A stretch of DNA of 64,000 nucleotides, from positions 1 through 64,000 of the forward strand of contig CAVWOT010000019.1 in assembly GCA_963756605.1 (NCBI GenBank), read 5' to 3'. The position numbers and the translations under genes were made by a program. This stretch comes from Bog-159 sp963756605 (lineage in GTDB: Bacteria > Acidobacteriota > Terriglobia > Bryobacterales > Bryobacteraceae). Within the stretch, counting starts at the first letter, position 1. Every line of letters starts with the position of its first letter. This document shows, piece after piece, positions 53,127 to 61,791 of this stretch. The notes under the pieces are model-generated. The model made no database searches. It had not been told where the DNA came from and worked only from the letters and a program-made list of their open reading frames with translations.

Positions 53127-53147
53127 GGTATAACAAAGTTGCGTACC
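53127..53147 (+). promoter_or_regulatory. Possible mazEF promoter and operator
   Basis: An imperfect palindrome GGTATAAC...GTTGCGTACC lies just before the mazE ATG and includes a -10-like TATAAC at 53129-53134. MazE-type antitoxins repress their own operons at such dyads. Confidence 0.4.
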
Positions 53148-53399
53148 ATGAAGACCGCCATTTCCGTCGAGGACGAACTTCTGATGGAGGCAGATCGCAC
53201 GGCACATCAAATGGGAATCAGCCGCAGCCGCCTGTTTTCGCTGGCACTGGCGAACTACTTGCGGAAGCGGCGGAACAAGGAGATCCTTGACCAGTTGAAT
53301 CGAGTCTACGCCGAAGAACCCAGCCCGGAGGAGCGGCGAACGGTGGAAGGTATGAAAAGGCGATTCCGTTCGACGATTCGGGATAACTGGCGCCCATGA
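53148..53399 (+). CDS. MazE-like antitoxin
   Basis: 83 residues from ATG 53148 (KTAISVEDELLMEADRTAHQ). The N-terminal ribbon-helix-helix (CopG/MazE kind) ends around SRSRLFSLALANYLRKRR; a charged tail (EEPSPEERRTVEGMK) should wrap the toxin. Its stop overlaps the mazF start by 4 nt (ATGA). It neutralises the toxin and represses the operon. Confidence 0.85.
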   Translation: MKTAISVEDELLMEADRTAHQMGISRSRLFSLALANYLRKRRNKEILDQLNRVYAEEPSPEERRTVEGMKRRFRSTIRDNWRP

Positions 53400-53740
53400 T
53401 TCGCCAGGGCGAAATCTACTGGATCGATTTCGGCACCCCTACAGGATCCGCTCCTGCCCAGCGACATCCCTGCGTCGTGGTGCAAGGCGATTTGTTCAAC
53501 AGAAGCGGGATCATGACGACGGTGGTCTGCCTGATCACGTCAAATCTGGCCCGCGCCGAAGCGCCTGGAAACGTACTGCTGGAACCGGGCGAGGGGAGCC
53601 TAAAGAGGCCCAGCGTGGTTAATGTATCCCAGGTGGTGACGGTGGACAAATCCGAGTTGTCGGAGCGGGTCGGGCGACTGCCCGCCAGCAAGGTGGATGC
53701 CATCCGGCGGGGTCTGCACCTACTATTCGAACGCGTTTGA
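53396..53740 (+). CDS. MazF/PemK-type endoribonuclease toxin
   Basis: 114 residues. Family motifs: RQGEIYWIDFGTPTGSAPAQ, RHPCVVVQGDLFN, TVVCLITSNL and the late PSVVNVSQVVTVDKSEL. The Arg of QRHP and Thr/Ser of the ITSNL strand form the RNase pocket. It cuts mRNA at short sites when unneutralised. It is intact and forms a mazEF pair with the upstream gene; the pair sits between imperfect direct repeats. Confidence 0.93.
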   Translation: MIRQGEIYWIDFGTPTGSAPAQRHPCVVVQGDLFNRSGIMTTVVCLITSNLARAEAPGNVLLEPGEGSLKRPSVVNVSQVVTVDKSELSERVGRLPASKVDAIRRGLHLLFERV

Positions 53741-53781
53741 GCTAGCTCTTGAACAGCCGATTCGAAGCCCTAAGGTCTGCA

Positions 53782-53860
53782 ACGGGTGCTGTAGTTTGTG
53801 TTTCGGCAGTTGCCGCCGGTAATTGATCTGAGGTTCGCGCGGCACATGAAGAGGTTGAGG
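53782..53860. repeat. Direct repeat, copy 2 (degenerate)
   Basis: ACGGGTGCTGTAGTTTGTG to TTCGCGCGGCACATGAAG matches the oxidoreductase end at 52979 with several substitutions and a ~15-bp gap. It is not in a frame that continues. mazEF lies between the copies. Confidence 0.75.
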
Positions 53861-53941
53861 CCGCGCGCCGCGGAAAAACACGCTACATCCGCGGAACCTT
53901 TCGGGCACCTCGTTCGTATAACATGCAGAAACGGAGTAGCT

Positions 53942-54472
53942 ATGCCACGAAACTACCGCCGCGGCGGCGCTTTGGCCGGTATTCTGTTGATGGTGCTGAT
54001 GCTGGGCTTGCTGGGCATCGCCGCCCTGGTGACCACCGGCCTGTATTTCGCCGATCACGTGCGCGTTACGGAAAGCGATGCGCGCGGCGAAGCCACCCTC
54101 GAGACACCATTCGGCACGGTGCACGTACGCGATAATGCCAGGTTCGACCCGACGCATATGGGCGTGCCTGTCTATCCCGGCGCGGTCCGCGACGACAAAT
54201 CCCGCAAACTCGCCAGTTTTCGTTTCGATTTCGGCGACATCCACAAACGTTTCGCCGTTTCGACGGCGACTTATCGCACCAGCGATTCCGTCGATCGGGT
54301 AACCGACTTTTATCGCAGCGAGCTTCCGCACTGGATGATCAGCCAGCGAGACAACGGCGGATTGCAATTGTCCCTCACGCGTCACGGCTATAAAAGGATG
54401 GTGGCCATATGTGAGGAAGACGGCGAAACGCGCATCGCGCTTGCTTCCATGGGAGAGCCTGCGTCAAACTGA
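53942..54472 (+). CDS. Membrane-anchored protein (hypothetical)
   Basis: 176 residues from ATG 53942 (PRNYRRGGALAGILLMVLML); the upstream open frame overlaps the repeat and is unlikely. One membrane helix at ~9-32 is followed by an extracytoplasmic domain with beta strands (VPVYPGAVRDDKSRKLASFR) and a Tyr/Arg-rich end (DFYRSELPHWMISQRDNGG). I recognise no family. It precedes the zinc-ribbon membrane gene by 27 nt, so they may be an operon. Confidence 0.7.
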   Translation: MPRNYRRGGALAGILLMVLMLGLLGIAALVTTGLYFADHVRVTESDARGEATLETPFGTVHVRDNARFDPTHMGVPVYPGAVRDDKSRKLASFRFDFGDIHKRFAVSTATYRTSDSVDRVTDFYRSELPHWMISQRDNGGLQLSLTRHGYKRMVAICEEDGETRIALASMGEPASN

Positions 54473-54499
54473 TCATAGGGGGACTTGTGCCTCTTGATC

Positions 54500-55195
54500 A
54501 TGCCTGATTACTGCACCTGCGGCGCAGAGTTGCCGCCCGACGCCCGCTTCTGCCACCGTTGCGGCAAACCGCAGCGCGAGGAAATCGTTCCGGAGACGGT
54601 GGAGCGCGGCCCAGAGAACATTCCACAGATTGCCACCGGAGGCACTCCGCTTCCACAGATCGTTCCGGCCGGAACAACGGCCTCCGGCGCCCCCCAGCGC
54701 GTGAGTTTCCATAATGCGACGGCCGTGCGCGTCGGCCTGCTGATGGCCGGCATTGCGTCGCTGCTGAGCGCGCTACCTGCTTTAGCGGCGGGACTAGTGG
54801 GCCTGGCGATCTGGTGGGCCAGCGCTGGATTCCTGTCCGTGTACATCTATCGCCGCCGCACGGGCCAGGCGCTGACGGTCGATAGCGGCCTGCGCATGGG
54901 ATGGATCACGGGCCTGCTGGGGTCCACCATCACCAGCGTGGTATTCACCGCGAGCGTGATCCCGCTGATCCGCGGAGGCGGGCTGGCGAATCTTTATCAG
55001 GAACAGCTTCACAAAATGTACGGCAACGATCCCAATGTTGCGCAGGCGATGAAAATGCTGGAGAACCCCAGTTCACTGGCGCTGGTGGTGATTTTCGCGT
55101 TGCTGTTCTTTTTCCTGATCATTACGTTCCTGTGCACGGCGGGCGGGGCGTTGGGCGCGAAGCTGGTAGGCGGCGTCAGCGGTCAGCGGCCATAG
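54500..55195 (+). CDS. Zinc-ribbon membrane protein
   Basis: 231 residues from ATG 54500. The N-terminal zinc ribbon has CTCG and CHRC (PDYCTCGAELPPDARFCHRC). After a Pro-rich linker come about four membrane helices (LLMAGIASLLSALPALAAGL, AGFLSVYIY, WITGLLGSTITSVVFTASVI, LALVVIFALLFFFLIITFLC). The topology is common in Acidobacteria; the function is unknown. Its stop overlaps the end of the convergent EamA gene by 20 nt. Confidence 0.8.
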   Translation: MPDYCTCGAELPPDARFCHRCGKPQREEIVPETVERGPENIPQIATGGTPLPQIVPAGTTASGAPQRVSFHNATAVRVGLLMAGIASLLSALPALAAGLVGLAIWWASAGFLSVYIYRRRTGQALTVDSGLRMGWITGLLGSTITSVVFTASVIPLIRGGGLANLYQEQLHKMYGNDPNVAQAMKMLENPSSLALVVIFALLFFFLIITFLCTAGGALGAKLVGGVSGQRP

Positions 55196-56114
55196 AGCCG
55201 CTGGGTTGCGGCACGCGGGCGGACGCCGGCGCGCGGCTGTATCGTTTGACCAATGCGACTCCGACGAAAATGATGGCCATCGCGGCAGCCTCGCGCGCGC
55301 CGAATGGTTCGCGGTAAAAGAGCCAGCCCAGAGTCACGGCGACCACCGCATTCACGTAAGGGTAGATGGAGGCGACCGCCACGGGCAGACGGTCCAGCGC
55401 GTAGATGTAGGCGCTGTATCCGACGATGGAGCCAAACATCACCAGGTAGAGGATCGCCAGCACGCCGCGCGTACTCCAGTGGACGGGGTGCTCGTGGAAT
55501 ATCGCCAGCAGCGGCAAGAAGGACAGTCCGGCCGCAAGTTGCTGCACCGCGCCGATGACGATCGGATGGGTGGCGGTGACTTGCCGCCGTTGGTAGATTG
55601 AGCCGAAAGCCCATCCCGCCATGCCGAATTGCAGCACCAGAAATCCGCTGAGCAGGCCGGCATGAAAGGTGTGGGTGTGCACATCCGGCGCAAAGAGCAG
55701 CGCCGCGCCGCCCAGCCCGACGAGCATGCCCAGAATAGTAGGCAGGTGCAGCGGCTCGCCGCCGGGCAGCAGCGCCTCCGCCCCCACCATCCAGAAAGGC
55801 GAACAGGTGATGATCAGGCAAGCCAGGCCGCTCGGGACCCACTGTTCAGCGAACACCAGCGCGCCGTTGCCGATTCCCAGCACCAGGACGCCGCTGAGGC
55901 AGGCAGCGCGTAGATCGCGTCCGCGCGGCAGTTTTCCTCCGCGCAAAGTGATGGCTGCCAGCATGAGCGCGCCGGACAGCACGTAGCGGGCGCACACCAG
56001 CAGCAAAGGAGGGAACGACTCCAGCGACATGCGAATTCCCAGGTAGGTGGTTCCCCAGAAGAAACAGACGGCAGCCAGCGCCAGATATGCGCTGAAGTGC
56101 GGGTGACGTGACAA
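55176..56114 (-). CDS. EamA/DMT-family transporter
   Basis: 312 residues with ten hydrophobic helices in two EamA repeats. The first begins LALAAVCFFWGTTYLGIRM; the second reads VIGAVQQLAAGLSFLPLLA through YVNAVVAVTLGWLFYREPFG. The motif PYVNAVVAVTLGWLFY is typical of drug/metabolite exporters. It probably exports an amino acid or other small metabolite; the substrate is open. It is separated from the uracil-DNA glycosylase by the palindrome pair at 56153-56189. Confidence 0.9.
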   Translation of the reverse strand: MSRHPHFSAYLALAAVCFFWGTTYLGIRMSLESFPPLLLVCARYVLSGALMLAAITLRGGKLPRGRDLRAACLSGVLVLGIGNGALVFAEQWVPSGLACLIITCSPFWMVGAEALLPGGEPLHLPTILGMLVGLGGAALLFAPDVHTHTFHAGLLSGFLVLQFGMAGWAFGSIYQRRQVTATHPIVIGAVQQLAAGLSFLPLLAIFHEHPVHWSTRGVLAILYLVMFGSIVGYSAYIYALDRLPVAVASIYPYVNAVVAVTLGWLFYREPFGAREAAAMAIIFVGVALVKRYSRAPASARVPQPSGSMAADR

Positions 56115-56152
56115 TAATTGACCTTATCATGGCATCATGACGCACGGCAGAG

Positions 56153-56189
56153 GCGGGTCTGGAGACCCGCCGCAGGACTGGAGTCCTGC
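56153..56189. repeat. Pair of perfect CT..AG palindromes
   Basis: GCGGGTCT-GG-AGACCCGC (56153-56170) and GCAGGACT-GG-AGTCCTGC (56172-56189), both perfect with 8-bp arms and a GG loop. They lie just before the 3' end of the uracil-DNA glycosylase gene. Confidence 0.9.
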
Positions 56190-56204
56190 CCCACCAGAAA
56201 GTGG

Positions 56205-56906
56205 TTAGTCGTAGACGAAGTGCAGGACCTTCTTCAGATCTTCCCAAGCTTCGCGCTTGGGCCCCACATTATAGGCACGCAGCAGGTAAGAAGGGTGGTA
56301 AGTCACCATCAGCGGGATATCGTGCCACTTATACCAGTTGCCGCGCATGCGGGTGACCCCTTCCTTGCTCTGGGTCAGGTATTTCGCCGCTGTGGAACCC
56401 AGAGCGCAAATAGCTTTGGGGGCGATTGCGAGTAACTGGCGCGTAAGAAACTGGCCGCACATCTCCATTTCGTCCGGCTGCGGTGTGCGATTTTCCGGCG
56501 GGCGGCACTTCACCACGTTGCAGATATAGACATCCTCGCGCTGCAACGGAATGCCTTCTTTCTTGGCGGTGCCTTCGATCATCTGGGTAAGCAACTGACC
56601 GGCGCGGCCGACGAACGGAATGCCTTGCGCGTCTTCATCCGCGCCCGGACCTTCGCCTACGAATACCAGCCTGGCTTGTTCGTTGCCGACGCCGAAGACG
56701 ATCCGGGAGCGCTGCTCGTGCAGGCGGCAGCGGCGGCAATCGCCGATGTCTTCAATTATGCGGAAGAGCGGCTCGCGCGCGGCGGTCTCGGGTTCAACCG
56801 TTACGGAAGCGGCCTCAGCCTGGGGCGGTGCGGCGCGCCGATAGAGGGTCTTGATTCCCAGATCCTGATAATACTCCAGGTATTGGCGCAGCGTTTCAGC
56901 GTCCAT
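56205..56906 (-). CDS. Type 4 uracil-DNA glycosylase
   Basis: 233 residues. Family 4 UDGs remove uracil and use a [4Fe-4S] cluster. Cys ligands are visible in DCRRCRLHEQ and in the central CNVVKCR. The catalytic motif is GEGPGADEDAQG and the DNA-reading loop is HPSYLLRA. The start overlaps the coaBC end by 11 nt. It is the last gene of the long operon. Confidence 0.93.
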   Translation of the reverse strand: MDAETLRQYLEYYQDLGIKTLYRRAAPPQAEAASVTVEPETAAREPLFRIIEDIGDCRRCRLHEQRSRIVFGVGNEQARLVFVGEGPGADEDAQGIPFVGRAGQLLTQMIEGTAKKEGIPLQREDVYICNVVKCRPPENRTPQPDEMEMCGQFLTRQLLAIAPKAICALGSTAAKYLTQSKEGVTRMRGNWYKWHDIPLMVTYHPSYLLRAYNVGPKREAWEDLKKVLHFVYD

Positions 56907-58116
56907 TGGTGGCGTAGAGATGCAAACGCAGCTTCAGGATTTCATCGAAAATTCGGTCGGCCACTTCGCGCTTCGACGCGCGCGGCACCTCAATGAATTC
57001 ACCGCTGCTGAGCGCCAGCAATACTTCGTTCTGGTCGGATTCGAAGGCTCCGTCCTGGCCGCCGACCAGGTTGCCGACCACCATGTCGCAGTTCTTGGCT
57101 TCCAGTTTGCGGCGAGTCTCCTGACGCAGATTCTCGGTCTCGGCCGCGAAACCCACCAGCAGCCGGTCGCCTTTCTTGCGGCCCAGTTCCGCGAGAATAT
57201 CGGGCGTGGGGTCGAGTTCCAACGAAAGCCTGGCAGCCGTCTTCTTCATCTTGTGGGTGGGCACTTTTGACAGATGGAAATCCGCTACCGCGGCCGCCTT
57301 GACAATGACCGTGGCCGGTTGCAAATGCTCGAAAACCCGGTCGTGCATTTCGCGGGCGGTCTCCACGCCAATCACTTCGCACCCGCGCGGCGGCGCCAGA
57401 TTTACAGGCCCCGAGATCAGCAAGACTTTCGCGCCGCGCGCAGCGGCCGCTTCGGCCAGCGCGTACCCCATCTTGCCGCTGGAGCGGTTGGATATGTAAC
57501 GCACCGGGTCGAGCGGCTCTTGCGTGGGGCCGGCCGTAATCAACACGGTTTCGCCATCCAGATCGCGGCGCCTGGAGATCTCGGCTTCGACCGCCATGGC
57601 GATCTGCTCCGGCTCCGCCAACCTTCCCGGACCCACCGTGCCGCAAGCCAGTTCGCCCTCGCCCGGATCCACGATGCGGTGTCCGCGGCGGCGCAGCGTT
57701 TCCAGGTTGTCCTGCGTTGCCGCGTGCAGCCACATGTTGGTGTTCATGGCGGGGGCCAGCACGACAGGTCCCGTGAACGCAAGGTACGTGGTGGTCAGAA
57801 AATCGTCCGCCAGGCCGTGCGCGAACCTCGCCAGCAAATCGGCGGTGGCCGGCGCTACCACCAGCAGTTCATTTTCGTGCGCGATACCGATGTGCTCGAT
57901 GGCGCTCGAAAGCGTGGTCTCGGAGTTGGCAGAGGCGAACAGTCCGGTGATCACTTTACGTCCGGTGAGCGCCGCGAAAGTTAACGGCCGGACGAATTCC
58001 TGCGCGTTCGCCGTCATCACCACCTGTACGGCGTGGCCCTGTTGCATCAGCAGGCGGGCCAACTCGGCAGACTTATACGCCGCGATCCCGCCGCCCACGC
58101 CCAGAATGATGTGCAT
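56896..58116 (-). CDS. coaBC: Bifunctional phosphopantothenoylcysteine synthetase/decarboxylase
   Basis: 406 residues. The N-terminal CoaC flavoprotein half has the start ILGVGGGIAAYKSAELARLL, the His of AIEHIGIAHE, PAMNTNMW and the Cys of ACGTVGPGRLAEP. The C-terminal CoaB half has the CTP-site ITAGPTQEPLDPVRYISN and the region KVPTHKMKK. Together they turn 4'-phosphopantothenate and Cys into 4'-phosphopantetheine in coenzyme A synthesis. All motifs are intact. rpoZ is 9 nt upstream. Confidence 0.96.
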   Translation of the reverse strand: MHIILGVGGGIAAYKSAELARLLMQQGHAVQVVMTANAQEFVRPLTFAALTGRKVITGLFASANSETTLSSAIEHIGIAHENELLVVAPATADLLARFAHGLADDFLTTTYLAFTGPVVLAPAMNTNMWLHAATQDNLETLRRRGHRIVDPGEGELACGTVGPGRLAEPEQIAMAVEAEISRRRDLDGETVLITAGPTQEPLDPVRYISNRSSGKMGYALAEAAAARGAKVLLISGPVNLAPPRGCEVIGVETAREMHDRVFEHLQPATVIVKAAAVADFHLSKVPTHKMKKTAARLSLELDPTPDILAELGRKKGDRLLVGFAAETENLRQETRRKLEAKNCDMVVGNLVGGQDGAFESDQNEVLLALSSGEFIEVPRASKREVADRIFDEILKLRLHLYATNGR

Positions 58117-58125
58117 GACCGCGGT

Positions 58126-58380
58126 TTAGAGGATGACTTCCGGAACCGGCGCTTCTTCCACAGCCGGAAGAGGAATGATCTCGTACTTTACCAATCCGCG
58201 CCGTACCTCTTCCATGGCGATGATGGTGGGCTTCTTGGAGGAGGTGGGCAACACGGGCCGGGCGCCACCTTGCAACTGGCGGGCGCGCTTGGCGGCCACG
58301 ATGATGAAACGATAGGTGCTCTGTTCCGGGTCGTCCGGGATGGTGCAATGTGCGTTGTTGCGCGGATTCTTGTCGCCCAT
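58126..58380 (-). CDS. rpoZ: RNA polymerase omega subunit
   Basis: 84 residues. The conserved YRFIIVAAKRARQLQGG and the following KPTIIAMEEVRRGLVKYEI are the omega signature. It stabilises beta' in RNA polymerase and is part of the ppGpp site. Its place between gmk and coaBC is conserved across many bacteria and supports the call. Confidence 0.92.
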   Translation of the reverse strand: MGDKNPRNNAHCTIPDDPEQSTYRFIIVAAKRARQLQGGARPVLPTSSKKPTIIAMEEVRRGLVKYEIIPLPAVEEAPVPEVIL

Positions 58381-58395
58381 GGTTTGCTGCGTCCT

Positions 58396-59022
58396 TTACG
58401 TATTCTTCAAAACGTTGTCAGTGAAAGTTTCCAGAATCGGCCGGATCTGCTCTTCCATCCGGTTTCGCCGCACGCGCTCGGCGCGCACAATAGCCGCCAA
58501 GGTTTCGTCCGACTGGTTCAACTCTTTGTTAATCAGCACGTAGTCGTAAGCGCTGTAATTACGAATCTCGTTGGCGGCATCGCGCAGCCGCCGCTCGATG
58601 ACCGGATCCGCATCTTCGCTGCGCGCGCGCAGCCTTTGCTCGAGGATCTCGCGGGACGGAGCCAGGATAAAAATCGTCACCGCTTCTGGAATCTTACTCT
58701 TTAATTGTCGCGCACCTTGCACATCAATGTCGAGTACCAGATCGCGCCCTTGCCGCCGGGCATCCTCCAGCACTCCGCGGTGGGTACCGTAATAGTTTCC
58801 GAAAACCTCGGCATATTCCAGAAACTCGTCCCGCCGGATACAAGCCTCAAACTCCGCGCGCGAGATGAAATGATAGTTCTCGCCCTGCACTTCATGCCCG
58901 CGCGGCGGGCGGGTAGTATACGAAACCGAGAACATCAGCCCCGGCAGGCAAGCCAGCAGCCTGTTGACCAGGGTGGATTTGCCCGATCCGGACGGAGCGG
59001 AAATGATGAATACCGTGGTCAT
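58396..59022 (-). CDS. gmk: Guanylate kinase
   Basis: 208 residues. Walker A is SAPSGSGKSTLVNRLL at residue ~8. The GMP-binding SYTTRPPRGHEVQGENYHF and the lid-region Arg are present. It phosphorylates GMP to GDP. The start is ATG 59022. A 7-bp tandem array sits just upstream in the operon. Confidence 0.97.
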   Translation of the reverse strand: MTTVFIISAPSGSGKSTLVNRLLACLPGLMFSVSYTTRPPRGHEVQGENYHFISRAEFEACIRRDEFLEYAEVFGNYYGTHRGVLEDARRQGRDLVLDIDVQGARQLKSKIPEAVTIFILAPSREILEQRLRARSEDADPVIERRLRDAANEIRNYSAYDYVLINKELNQSDETLAAIVRAERVRRNRMEEQIRPILETFTDNVLKNT

Positions 59023-59026
59023 AAGC

Positions 59027-59061
59027 GGGTGCTGGGTGCTGGGTGCTGGGTGCTGGCGTGC
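59027..59061. repeat. 7-bp tandem repeat between yicC and gmk
   Basis: Four perfect units GGGTGCT (59027-59054) and one degenerate unit (GGCGTGC). They fill the gap between the yicC stop and the gmk start inside an operon. Confidence 0.88.
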
Positions 59062-59065
59062 GCAG

Positions 59066-59959
59066 TCATTCGAGGTTCAGCGATTGCTCCCTCAATTTGT
59101 CGATCTCGGCCTTGGCGGCCAGTGCCAGATCCGTGATGGTCAGCCCCAGATCTCCAAGTCCTCCGGTTTTCGACAGGATGGTGTTGGCTTCGCGATTCAT
59201 TTCCTGGAGGAGGAAATCCAGCCGTTTACCGACCTCGCCGTCCGCGTCCAGCAGCTTCTCCAGTTGGGCGGCGTGGGTTTTCAGGCGGATCAATTCCTCG
59301 CTGATGTCGCTGCGCTCGGCGAGCAGCGCGGCCTCTTGCGCCAGTCGCTGCGGCTCGACGCCCGCGCCGCGCAACAGTTCGCGCAGCCGCTCGCTCAATC
59401 TTTTTTGGAAAGCTTGTGTCGCGCGCGACCGGATTTTCTCCATCTGGACCGCTAAATCGCAGACGGAGGCACAGCGCTCGTGCATCTCGGCCGCCATGGC
59501 CGCGCCCTCCCGCTCGCGAAAACGGTTCAACAGATCCAACGCTTCGGCGGTGGCCTCGAGCAGCGCCTGTTCGAGACCGGCATCCGGTTCGGCCGATTCG
59601 GCCACCTGCAGCATGCCGGGAATACGCAATGCTGCGTTCAAATCGGGCTTGTGGTCCGCGTCGAACTCGCCGGCCGCTTCGCGAAAGGCTTGCAGAAAAG
59701 CCTCCAGCAAAGGCCGGTTCAGGCTGGAGGCGCCGGCCGGCGCGCTGCGGCCGAACAGCACGTGGATTTGCAGGTGCCCGCGCGCCACCCGTCCCTTTAC
59801 GGCATTGCGGATAACGCCTTCGAAAGGGTCCAAGTCCGGCGGCATATGGAAATGGATGTCCAGGCCGCGATGATTCACGCTCTTAATGCTGACGGCGAGT
59901 TCGCCCTCCGCCGCCGCCTTGCGTACGCGCGCGAAGCCGGTCATGCTACGCACGCTCAT
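59066..59959 (-). CDS. yicC: YicC-family endoribonuclease
   Basis: 297 residues. The start MSVRSMTGFARVRKAAAEGE is the family N-terminus, and the C-terminal LDFLLQEMNREANTILSKTG and ALAAKAEIDKLREQ are diagnostic. In Escherichia coli YicC is an RNase acting on small RNAs. It overlaps the ABC transporter stop by 4 nt (ATGA), and yicC-gmk is a widespread pair. Confidence 0.93.
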   Translation of the reverse strand: MSVRSMTGFARVRKAAAEGELAVSIKSVNHRGLDIHFHMPPDLDPFEGVIRNAVKGRVARGHLQIHVLFGRSAPAGASSLNRPLLEAFLQAFREAAGEFDADHKPDLNAALRIPGMLQVAESAEPDAGLEQALLEATAEALDLLNRFREREGAAMAAEMHERCASVCDLAVQMEKIRSRATQAFQKRLSERLRELLRGAGVEPQRLAQEAALLAERSDISEELIRLKTHAAQLEKLLDADGEVGKRLDFLLQEMNREANTILSKTGGLGDLGLTITDLALAAKAEIDKLREQSLNLE

Positions 59960-61791
59960 AGATCCATCACGCTTCCCGCCTCCACAAATTGCAGTTCGTG
60001 CAACCTTTGATAAATGCCGCCGCCGCTCACCAACTCTTCATGCGTGCCCACTTCGAAAATGCCGCCGCGCTCGAGCACCACGATCTTGTCGGCGCGCCGT
60101 ATGGTGGAGAGCCGGTGCGCAATCACGATGACGGTGCGGCCCGCCATCAGGTTGGCCAGCGCGTCCTGCACCAGCAACTCCGATTCGCTATCCAGGTGCG
60201 AGGTGGCTTCGTCCAGGATCAGGATCGGCGCGTTCTTCAGCAAAGCCCGCGCTATGGCGATGCGCTGCCGCTGTCCGCCGCTCAGCTTCACGCCGCGCTC
60301 GCCGATGATGGTCGCGTAGCCATCCGGCAGGCGGCTGATGAATTCGTCCGCCAGCGCGGATCGGGCCGCAGCACGGATGTCGCGCATGGGCGTGCCGGGA
60401 CGCCCATAAGCGATGTTGTTGGCCGCCGTATCGTTAAACAGGAACGTATCCTGCGCCACGATGCCGACCATTCGCCGGAGCGACGCCAGGTCGTAATCGC
60501 GCACATCCCGGCCGTCGATGCGCACCGCGCCCGAGGTCACGTCGTAGAAGCGCGGCACCAGGTTCACGAGCGTGGTTTTGCCCGCGCCGCTGGGTCCCAC
60601 TACGGCCACCACCTCCCCGGCGTGCACGTCCAGATCGAGGGATTTCAACTGAAATCCGTCGGGCGAGAGCGGATACCGGAAGCCGACATCGTCGAAGCGG
60701 ATGGACCCGGTGAAGCGTTCCAGTTTGACGGCGCCAGGCCGTTCCTGAATCTCCTCGGCGTGCGCCAGGTATTCGAAAACCTTTTGCGACGCGCCGATGG
60801 CCTGCTCGAAGATGTTGTGAATGCCGGTGAGCCGCTTCACCGGTTCGTACATCATCAAGAGGGCAATCACGAAGCTGGTAAATTCGCCGGCGGTGAGAGT
60901 GTGCGCCTTGATCTGGGTACGCGCGTAGGTGAGCAAACCGACGATGGTGAGCGCACCGAAGATTTCGATCAGGGGCGACGCCAGCGCTTGCTGGCGCACG
61001 TAGCGCAAATTGCTTTTGAGCAGGCGCTGCGCGGTCTGGCGGAAGCGGCCGGATTCGTACTGCTCGGTGCCGAAGGCTTTCACCACCTGGTGGCCGCTGA
61101 GGGTTTCCTGCAGGATCTCGTTGAGCTCGGCGGCGTGATCCTGGCTGCGGCGGCTGGTGCGGCGAATGCGGCGGCCGATGCGCGCGGTCGGAATCAGCAC
61201 AAAGGGCAGCACGGTGAGGCTGACCAGGGCCAGCTTCCAATCCATATTCAAAATGACGAAGAGCAGCCCCAGCACTATGAAAGTCTGGCGCAGCAGATCC
61301 GCGAGAATGTGGGAAACCGCCACCTGGATTTTCTCGATATCGTTCATGATCGACGACATGAGCCGCCCGGTGGAGTGCGATTCGAAGAACTCCGCGCCCT
61401 GCTTGACGACCTTGTCAAACACGGTATTGCGCAGATCCGTGACGGCCGAACATCCCACATAGTTCACCAGGTAATTCGCCAGGTAGTCGCAGATTCCCTT
61501 GGTGAAGAAGACGGCCAGAATGGCGAATGCCACCATGGTCCAGATGCTGCGGTTGTGGAATGGTCCGGGGACGATGTGGCTGAGATAGACCGGGTGGTGA
61601 AAGACGGGATCTTTGAAGAGCAATACCGGCGCGTCGATGGAGGCCGGATTGAGGACGCGATCGAAGATGGGTCCGATCAGCAGTGCGGTCATGCCGTGCG
61701 CGGCGCCCACGCACGCCATGAGCAGTACGGAAAGAAGAAGATAGACCCAATAGCGCCTGGCAAACGCCAGCAGCCGCAACAGATCTTTCAT
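59956..61791 (-). CDS. MsbA-like ABC exporter
   Basis: 611 residues with an N-terminal membrane domain (helices at ~15-40, ~65-90, ~145-190, ~255-300) and a C-terminal ATPase. Walker A is GPSGAGKTTLVNLVPR, the signature LSGGQRQRIAIARAL, Walker B ILILDEATSHLDSE, and the H-loop is in AHRLSTIRRADK. Its place between a GT9 glycosyltransferase and yicC favours lipid A-core or similar flipping across the inner membrane, but MsbA identity is inferred. Start and stop overlap both neighbours by 4 nt. Confidence 0.88.
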   Translation of the reverse strand: MKDLLRLLAFARRYWVYLLLSVLLMACVGAAHGMTALLIGPIFDRVLNPASIDAPVLLFKDPVFHHPVYLSHIVPGPFHNRSIWTMVAFAILAVFFTKGICDYLANYLVNYVGCSAVTDLRNTVFDKVVKQGAEFFESHSTGRLMSSIMNDIEKIQVAVSHILADLLRQTFIVLGLLFVILNMDWKLALVSLTVLPFVLIPTARIGRRIRRTSRRSQDHAAELNEILQETLSGHQVVKAFGTEQYESGRFRQTAQRLLKSNLRYVRQQALASPLIEIFGALTIVGLLTYARTQIKAHTLTAGEFTSFVIALLMMYEPVKRLTGIHNIFEQAIGASQKVFEYLAHAEEIQERPGAVKLERFTGSIRFDDVGFRYPLSPDGFQLKSLDLDVHAGEVVAVVGPSGAGKTTLVNLVPRFYDVTSGAVRIDGRDVRDYDLASLRRMVGIVAQDTFLFNDTAANNIAYGRPGTPMRDIRAAARSALADEFISRLPDGYATIIGERGVKLSGGQRQRIAIARALLKNAPILILDEATSHLDSESELLVQDALANLMAGRTVIVIAHRLSTIRRADKIVVLERGGIFEVGTHEELVSGGGIYQRLHELQFVEAGSVMDL

